Shown here: positions 6,610 to 7,426 of the stretch, in pieces
Layout of the letters: every line of letters begins with the position of its first letter
Numbering within the stretch: position 1 is the stretch's first letter
Assembly (NCBI GenBank): GCA_016288255.1
Contig: JAEEYS010000093.1
Span: 1 to 7,426 of the forward strand
Origin: Bacillota bacterium
Lineage (GTDB): Bacteria > Bacillota > Tb-RUG-66
Length of the DNA: 7,426 nt
Reading direction: 5' to 3'
The notes under the pieces: generated by a model
The model's input: only the letters and a program-made list of their open reading frames with translations
Databases searched by the model: none
What the model was told of the DNA's origin: nothing
Translations under genes and position numbers: made by a program

Positions 6610-6694
6610 GCGAGGGTGGTGAAACTGGCAAACACGCACGTTTGAGGGGCGTGTGCAGAGATGCTTGGGGGTTCGAGTCCCCTCCCTCGCACCA
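6610..6694 (+). tRNA. tRNA-Leu, anticodon GAG, CCA encoded
   Basis: This is a class II tRNA of 85 bases. The acceptor stem GCGAGGG (6610-6616) pairs fully with CCCTCGC (6684-6690). The discriminator is A at 6691 and CCA is encoded at 6692-6694. The anticodon stem CACGT (6637-6641) pairs with GCGTG, with one terminal T·G, around the loop TTGAGGG; the anticodon GAG at 6644-6646 reads CUC and CUU leucine codons. The long variable arm has a GCA/TGC stem. The T arm is GGGGG, TTCGAGT, CCCCT. The D arm carries the usual TGG before the anticodon stem. Confidence 0.96.
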
Positions 6695-6755
6695 TATGAA
6701 ATACTGTCATGATAATGATTCCAACGATCATGTAAATAAAATACCGCACTGATAA

Positions 6756-6791
6756 AAACACCTGTTTATAATAAAACAGGTGTTTCTCTTT
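6756..6791. terminator. Strong, probably bidirectional terminator after tRNA-Leu
   Basis: AAACACCTGTTT (6756-6767) and AAACAGGTGTTT (6774-6785) form a perfect 12-base-pair stem with the loop ATAATA. The T-rich tail TTTCTCTTTATT serves the plus strand; the A-run at 6754-6758 would provide a T-run on the minus strand. It ends the tRNA transcript about 60 bases after the mature end. Confidence 0.85.
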
Positions 6792-6898
6792 ATTCCCTCG
6801 AATATGATTCAAGTTTTGGCTGGTATAAAGATGAAGCATAGAGGAAAATATTAAAGCCGCGGAACTGATGATACCGTTTCACGACTTTTTTACTTGGA
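6792..6898. other. Spacer without an identifiable gene
   Basis: I see no supported gene or RNA between the tRNA terminator and the promoter of the next gene. A short open frame without a ribosome binding site crosses it and runs into the promoter; it was rejected as a gene. Confidence 0.5.
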
Positions 6899-6926
6899 TT
6901 GAAATTCCGTGGATTTCAGGTATAAT
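6899..6926 (+). promoter_or_regulatory. Promoter of the orphan membrane gene, with palindrome in the spacer
   Basis: TTGAAA at 6899-6904 and TATAAT at 6921-6926 are 16 bases apart. The inverted repeat TGAAAT (6900-6905) and ATTTCA (6913-6918) overlaps the -35 box and fills most of the spacer, a usual place for a repressor site. The start is expected near 6933, giving a leader of about 50 bases. Confidence 0.7.
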
Positions 6927-6982
6927 GTATTTGTAAAAACTGCAAACAGAGGTTACTGCGGTAAAGCATTTATGGCAGGTGA

Positions 6983-7267
6983 TTGAAAACGAACAAAAAA
7001 ACTACTGCAATCATAACAGAAATCATACCGATCATTTCAGCGGTTATATCTTTCCTATTGCTTGTGTCAGATTATGATGCAAATCCGGTCAAGAGGGTCA
7101 TTGCGATAACCCTTTTATTCGCTTTTTTAGGTTTTGTATTCTTCTTTATAGGCCGTAAACTTGCTAAAGAAGACAAAACAGTGCGGATTTTAGGTGTATT
7201 GGACTGGGTAGCAACGATATATGTGATAGGACTTTATATTGTTGCGATCTTTAGTTTTGGGTTATAA
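6983..7267 (+). CDS. Orphan three-pass membrane protein of unknown function
   Basis: I do not recognise the 94-residue product. It has a basic N-terminus (KTNKK) and three hydrophobic segments at about residues 9-29, 39-60 and 70-93, with short charged loops (DYDANPVKR, GRKLAKEDKTVR) between them. Because the first segment starts close to the N-terminus and the loops are short, the whole protein is probably embedded in the membrane. The start is uncertain. TTG at 6983 is the first possible codon after an in-frame TGA (6980-6982), and the only Shine-Dalgarno-like sequence (AGGTGA, 6977-6982) abuts it with no spacing. A five-codon frame, ATG at 6972 to TGA at 6984-6986, overlaps the TTG and might couple translation. 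It has its own promoter and terminator, so it is a single-gene unit. Confidence 0.7.
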   Translation: MKTNKKTTAIITEIIPIISAVISFLLLVSDYDANPVKRVIAITLLFAFLGFVFFFIGRKLAKEDKTVRILGVLDWVATIYVIGLYIVAIFSFGL

Positions 7268-7290
7268 TTCTTATTTATAAAAATGCAAAT

Positions 7291-7315
7291 GATCCTTTCC
7301 TATCAGAAGAGGATC
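7291..7315. repeat. Inverted repeat after the orphan membrane gene
   Basis: GATCCT (7291-7296) and AGGATC (7310-7315) form a six-base-pair stem that can be extended inward by TTC/GAA with one bulged G. No T-run follows, so it is not a terminator by itself. It may protect the 3' end of the message. Confidence 0.4.
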
Positions 7316-7350
7316 GCCATAGCAAAATCATTGTTTTTAGTGAATAAAAC

Positions 7351-7390
7351 AATAAAGCGGAAGCCAATATCATGCTTCCGCTTTATTTAT
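7351..7390. terminator. Long hairpin terminator, probably bidirectional
   Basis: AATAAAGCGGAAGC (7351-7364) and GCTTCCGCTTTATT (7374-7387) form a perfect 14-base-pair stem with a nine-base loop. The GC core flanked by A-rich and T-rich arms suits termination on both strands. It would end the orphan membrane gene and any leftward gene entering from beyond the right edge. Confidence 0.85.
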
Positions 7391-7426
7391 CATTCCAGTC
7401 ATCATGTTATTTATTTTTATTCCACA

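Noticed and set aside
6390..6752. 120-codon open frame on the plus strand crossing the tRNA
   Set aside because: It lies out of frame over the small membrane gene and then translates the tRNA gene; it is a shadow frame.
6795..6800. CCCTCG after the tRNA as a possible attachment-site copy of the tRNA 3' end
   Set aside because: Only six bases match and no integrase or phage gene is present, so it is expected by chance.
6603..6839. 78-codon open frame on the minus strand over the tRNA
   Set aside because: It is the antisense of the tRNA and its terminator, a common false ORF.
6835..6936. Short open frame on the plus strand (22 residues from ATG 6868, hydrophobic and Trp-rich)
   Set aside because: It has no ribosome binding site, is very short, and overlaps the better-supported promoter of the next gene. 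A decayed gene remnant cannot be excluded but nothing supports it.
7388..7426. Possible end of a leftward gene at the right edge
   Set aside because: A short frame ending in a stop can be read on the minus strand before the bidirectional terminator, but too few codons are present to support a gene.

Overview
The window looks like chromosomal DNA of a low-GC Gram-positive bacterium, most likely of class Clostridia. The evidence is strong AGGAG-type ribosome binding sites, sigma-A-like promoters, TTG starts, AT-rich spacers, a tRNA with encoded CCA, a PolA whose proofreading domain is degenerate, and a polA-coaE-lytic transglycosylase gene order that I recall from Clostridia. The genus cannot be read from the sequence alone.

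Layout. (1) Positions 1-292, minus strand: the first 97 codons of an oligopeptide/dipeptide-type ABC transporter ATPase, cut by the window edge. (2) Positions 293-725: a long AT-rich divergent spacer with an outward promoter at each end, an imperfect long inverted repeat, and a hairpin exactly where the rightward transcript should begin. (3) Positions 726-2288: an ECF-type sigma factor followed by a membrane-anchored zinc-finger anti-sigma factor, closed by an intrinsic terminator at 2297-2325. (4) Positions 2436-6570: polA, coaE, a membrane-anchored lytic transglycosylase and a small single-pass membrane protein, tightly packed on the plus strand and probably one transcription unit. (5) Positions 6610-6694: tRNA-Leu(GAG) with its own near-consensus promoter overlapping the end of the small membrane gene, followed by a strong bidirectional terminator. 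(6) Positions 6899-7387: an orphan three-pass membrane protein with its own promoter, which carries a palindrome in its spacer, and a long terminator hairpin.

How the genes work together. The sigma/anti-sigma pair is a complete envelope-signalling module: the anti-sigma factor should hold the sigma factor through its HxxxCxxC domain and sense something outside the membrane through an acidic stalk and a C-terminal domain I do not recognise. The polA unit joins DNA repair synthesis, the last step of coenzyme A synthesis and peptidoglycan cleavage. This grouping is probably conserved gene order rather than one pathway.

Most of the window is ordinary housekeeping sequence. I see no CRISPR array, insertion sequence, phage gene, toxin-antitoxin pair or defence system. 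The least explained items are the anti-sigma sensor domain, the 5'-end hairpin of the sigma transcript, the 85-residue membrane protein, and the orphan membrane protein with an operator-like palindrome and an odd translation start. No clearly new system can be claimed.
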